Assembly: GCA_964509545.1 (NCBI GenBank)
Contig: CAZDXQ010000007.1
Coordinates: 1 to 64,000 of the forward strand
Reading direction: 5' to 3'
Length of the DNA stretch: 64,000 nt
Source of the DNA: JADJWR01 sp964509545
GTDB taxonomy: Bacteria > Pseudomonadota > Gammaproteobacteria > Burkholderiales > Burkholderiaceae_F
This document shows positions 61,413-64,000 of the stretch, piece after piece. Position 1 is the stretch's first letter; every line of letters starts with the position of its first letter. Position numbers and translations under genes: made by a program. The notes beneath the pieces are model-generated. The model was not told the DNA's origin. It saw only the letters and a program-made list of their open reading frames with translations, and did not search any database.

Positions 61413-64000
61413 TCAGGCCGCAGCGTTCTCCAGATCGAGTTCGGCCAGCGCCGCCACCGTGCCGTCGTAGTCGATGCGGGCCGCGCGCCACAACGCGGCG
61501 GCGTCATCGATGCGGTCTGCGCGACCGAGCGCTTCGAGTTCGGCGCAGGCGCGCGCCAGCCTGGCGGCGCCGAGGTTGCCGCTGGACGACTTCAGCGTGT
61601 GCGCCGCCTGGCGCAGACCCTCGCCGTCGGCGCTTGCCAGCGCCGCCTCGATGCTCTGCACGAGTCTGGCCGAGCTGTCGAAGTACATCGCGCGCAGGCG
61701 GGCGAGCAGGTCGGTCGCGCCGCGCCGCTGCATGTCGCGGATGCGCTCGATCGCGGCCATGTCGAGCAGCGCCCGGTCCGCTTTCGCCGCCGCGGCCGCA
61801 GCCGACGTCGCGGCCGCGGCTGTCGCGGCTGCGGCGTACCGTTCGCGCTGCGGCGCGCCGCGCCCGCCGCTTACCCAGTCACCAAGGGTCTGCACCAGCC
61901 GCTCGCGGCGCACCGGTTTGGCTATGTGGTCATTGAAACCGGCGGCAAGGCAGCGCTCGGCGTCGCCGGCCAGGGCATTGGCTGTCAAGGCGACGACAGC
62001 GACGCCGGAGGCGGTGGCGAATTCTCCGGGCGCCGCGTTGCGCAAACGTCGCAAGGCCTCGAAGCCGTCCATCCGCGGCATCTGGCAATCCATCAGCACC
62101 AGATCGTAGGCGGACCGGCGCATCATCGCGACTGCCGCTTCGCCGTCGGCGGCGATGTCGAGTTCGCAGCCGCAGTCGGCCAGCATCGCGCGCACGACTT
62201 CCTGGTTGACGGTGTTGTCCTCGGCCAGCAGCAGGCGCCTGCCGCGCAGGCGGTGATCGATCGGCGCCATCGCCATCTGCGCCGGCGCCTTCCCGAGCGC
62301 CAGCGCCAGCGCGTCGGCCAGATCGGACTGGCGCACCGGCTTGGCCAGCACCTGCACGCCGGCCGCCTGGGCGCGGGCGCCGTCCAGAGCGTCGTCGATC
62401 GAGGTCAGCATCACCACCGGCAGGCCCTGCAGCTGCGGATCCTTGCGCAGCTGCTCGACCAGCGTTACTCCATCCATCACGGGCATCTTCATGTCCACCA
62501 CCAGAATGTCGAACTGTCCGCCCGCGGCTGCGGCGGCGCGCAGCAGTTCGAGCGCCTCGGCGCCCTGCACGGCGCTGGCCACCAGCATGCCAAAGGCGTC
62601 CATGTGCCCTTCCAGGACGCCGCGGTTGACGACGTTGTCCTCGACCAGCAGCACGTGGCGTCCGCGCAACTGCGCTGCGGGCAGCGCCGTCGACACGGCC
62701 GGGGGTTCGCCCGCCGGCAGCAGGATGTCGAAGCGGAACACCGATCCCTGCCCCGGTGCGCTCTGCACTTCGATGCCGCCGCCCATCATCTGCACCAGCT
62801 GGCGGCTGATCGTCAGCCCGAGTCCCGTGCCGCCAAATCGGCGCGACATCGACTGGTCGGCCTGCATGAACGGCGTGAACAGGCGCGCCATCGCGTCGGC
62901 CGGGATGCCGATGCCGGTATCCCGCACCTCGAAGCACAGCCGGTGGCGCGACTCGCCCGGTGCCGGCGCCTCGGCGCTGATGGTGACCACGACTTCGCCC
63001 TGCTCGGTGAACTTGATCGCATTGCCGACCAGGTTGGCGAAAACCTGGCGCAGGCGCATGGCGTCGCCGATCAGCACCGTCGGCACTGCAGGATCGATGC
63101 GGCAGGCCAGTTCAAGGCGTTTCTCGTGCGCCCGCGGCGCCAGCATCTCGAACACGTCCTCGACCAGAACGCGCAGGCAGAATTCGCTGCGGTCCAGTTC
63201 GAGCTTGCCGGCCTCGATCTTCGACAGGTCGAGCATGTCGTTGATGATCTCCAGCAGCGTTTCGCCGGACCGGTACACGGCCTCGACGAAGCGGCGTTGC
63301 TTGCCCGTCAGTGGCGTGCCCAGCAGCAGTTCGGTCATGCCCAGCACGCCGTTCATCGGCGTGCGGATCTCGTGGCTCATGTTGGCGAGGAACTGGCTCT
63401 TCGCCCGGTTCGCCTGCTCGGCGGCTTCCTTGGCATCGATCAGCGCCCGCTCCTTGGCGCGCGAGTCGGTGACATCGAACACCACCGAAACCCACTGCCG
63501 CCGCCCTTCGGGGTCGATGAACGCATTGCTGGTGCCGGTGACGAGGATCGCGCGGCCAGAAGCCGCCAGCAGGCGACGCTCGAACTGCAGCCGCCGCGGC
63601 GAGCTGCCGCCGCCGAGCCCTGTGCGCGCCGCCAGCGCCGCGCCGCGATCCTCCGGATGGAAGTAGGCGATCAGATCGGTGCCGACCAGCTGCCCGGCAG
63701 GGCGGCCGAGCAGTTCGACGAAGGCGGCATTGACGCGGGTGATGACGAAGCGCTCGTCCTGGATGGACATCGGCACCGGCGATTCGTCGAACAGCACGCG
63801 AAAGAACTGCTCGCTCGCCCGCGCCTGCATCTCGGCGCAGCGCCGCTCGGTCACGTCCGTGCACAGCAGCATGTACTGGGCGACACCGCCGTGCTCGTCG
63901 GTCAGCGGCTGGCCCTCGATCTCGAAGACGGCACGGCCCTCGACCTCGCCGCCGACATAATCGGTCCGGCACGAGACGCCGCGCTGGATCGCATCGCCGA
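61413..64000 (-). CDS. Multidomain hybrid sensor histidine kinase (5' end outside window)
   Basis: The frame is open through the right edge, so the N-terminus is missing. In order: a PAS/PAC end (GVAQYMLLCTDVTERR), a second PAS (RVLFDESPVPMSIQDERFVI), HisKA with phospho-His in LANMSHEIRTPMNGVLGMTE, HATPase_c (RLRQVFANLVGNAIKFTEQG; RDTGIGIPADAM; FGGTGLGLTISRQLVQMMGG), two receivers (VLLVEDNVVNRGVLEGH, LVVDMKMPVMDGVTL; LLLAEDNTVNQEVVRAM, LVLMDCQMPRMDGFEAL) and a C-terminal HPt with AHTLKSSSGNLGAARLARAC. A BarA-like phosphorelay kinase, 29 bases upstream of the REC-GGDEF-EAL gene. Confidence 0.94.
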   Translation of the reverse strand, partial: GDAIQRGVSCRTDYVGGEVEGRAVFEIEGQPLTDEHGGVAQYMLLCTDVTERRCAEMQARASEQFFRVLFDESPVPMSIQDERFVITRVNAAFVELLGRPAGQLVGTDLIAYFHPEDRGAALAARTGLGGGSSPRRLQFERRLLAASGRAILVTGTSNAFIDPEGRRQWVSVVFDVTDSRAKERALIDAKEAAEQANRAKSQFLANMSHEIRTPMNGVLGMTELLLGTPLTGKQRRFVEAVYRSGETLLEIINDMLDLSKIEAGKLELDRSEFCLRVLVEDVFEMLAPRAHEKRLELACRIDPAVPTVLIGDAMRLRQVFANLVGNAIKFTEQGEVVVTISAEAPAPGESRHRLCFEVRDTGIGIPADAMARLFTPFMQADQSMSRRFGGTGLGLTISRQLVQMMGGGIEVQSAPGQGSVFRFDILLPAGEPPAVSTALPAAQLRGRHVLLVEDNVVNRGVLEGHMDAFGMLVASAVQGAEALELLRAAAAAGGQFDILVVDMKMPVMDGVTLVEQLRKDPQLQGLPVVMLTSIDDALDGARAQAAGVQVLAKPVRQSDLADALALALGKAPAQMAMAPIDHRLRGRRLLLAEDNTVNQEVVRAMLADCGCELDIAADGEAAVAMMRRSAYDLVLMDCQMPRMDGFEALRRLRNAAPGEFATASGVAVVALTANALAGDAERCLAAGFNDHIAKPVRRERLVQTLGDWVSGGRGAPQRERYAAAATAAAATSAAAAAAKADRALLDMAAIERIRDMQRRGATDLLARLRAMYFDSSARLVQSIEAALASADGEGLRQAAHTLKSSSGNLGAARLARACAELEALGRADRIDDAAALWRAARIDYDGTVAALAELDLENAAA

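Noticed and set aside
59147..61936. 929-codon plus-strand frame opposite the GGDEF-EAL gene
   Set aside because: No domain is visible, and the opposite strand carries complete REC, PAS, GGDEF and EAL motifs.
1..64000. CRISPR arrays, tRNA or rRNA genes, prophage modules
   Set aside because: No regularly spaced direct repeats, cloverleaf-like sequences, rRNA segments or phage structural genes were seen by reading; a dedicated scan would be needed to exclude single tRNAs.

Overview
The window is about 68% GC with dense coding and very short intergenic gaps. The gene set fits a Burkholderiales-type betaproteobacterium: a tandem-duplicated UvrA, a PhnSTU-type 2-aminoethylphosphonate transporter with PhnR, PhoX, a MauG-like di-heme protein, a PilZ protein and many Tat or lipoprotein signals. 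This placement rests on gene content and composition only. No rRNA, tRNA, CRISPR array or intact insertion sequence was recognised.

Layout. 1-3.5 kb: the 3' two-thirds of a tandem UvrA, carrying an in-frame REP-like palindrome in the linker between its two UvrA modules. 3.6-4.7 kb: an AAA/DUF4143 ATPase pseudogene with three lesions. 4.9-8.4 kb: a small accessory block with a 53-residue membrane protein, a YaaW-like protein translationally coupled to an unknown membrane/coiled-coil protein, and a WYL regulator. This is the best candidate for an undescribed system. 8.7-11.5 kb: an MBL-rhodanese enzyme, then an alpha/beta hydrolase with a 42-residue leader ORF and a TetR repressor, with two matching palindromic operators. 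11.5-19.8 kb: an Acg-type flavoprotein, a PilZ protein, an amidohydrolase/YtkA-like/di-heme peroxidase operon, a membrane protein, a lipoprotein, a DUF2891 protein and a carotenoid-type FAD oxidoreductase.

19.9-33.7 kb: a PQQ-type aldose dehydrogenase, then a Dpp/Opp peptide ABC system with an M20 amidohydrolase and a small lipoprotein inside the gene order. Its likely binding protein lies further away at 32.1-33.7 kb. Between them are exported MsrB-MsrA, a large membrane-anchored twelve-haem cytochrome and a divergent DsrC/TusE homologue lacking the usual cysteines. Behind the binding protein are decayed tandem copies of its own 3' end.

33.9-51.1 kb is a phosphorus region: a DUF3047 lipoprotein, PhoX phosphatase, an EamA transporter and a full 2-aminoethylphosphonate locus. 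The minus strand carries uptake (phnS-phnT-phnU), PhnX, PhnW and alanine dehydrogenase. The plus strand carries PhnR, PhnA and PhnY, followed by a Na/Pi cotransporter. PhnW makes phosphonoacetaldehyde and alanine, and alanine dehydrogenase can regenerate pyruvate. The aldehyde can be cleaved by PhnX or oxidised by PhnY and cleaved by PhnA.

51.1-54.7 kb is a thiamine salvage locus: a TonB-dependent receptor behind a TPP riboswitch, a NadR-like P-loop kinase and a PnuC/PnuT transporter. 54.7-64 kb holds a HisN-like phosphatase and a signalling cluster: a REC-histidine kinase with its LuxR-type regulator, two c-di-GMP enzymes, and a multidomain hybrid histidine kinase running off the right edge.
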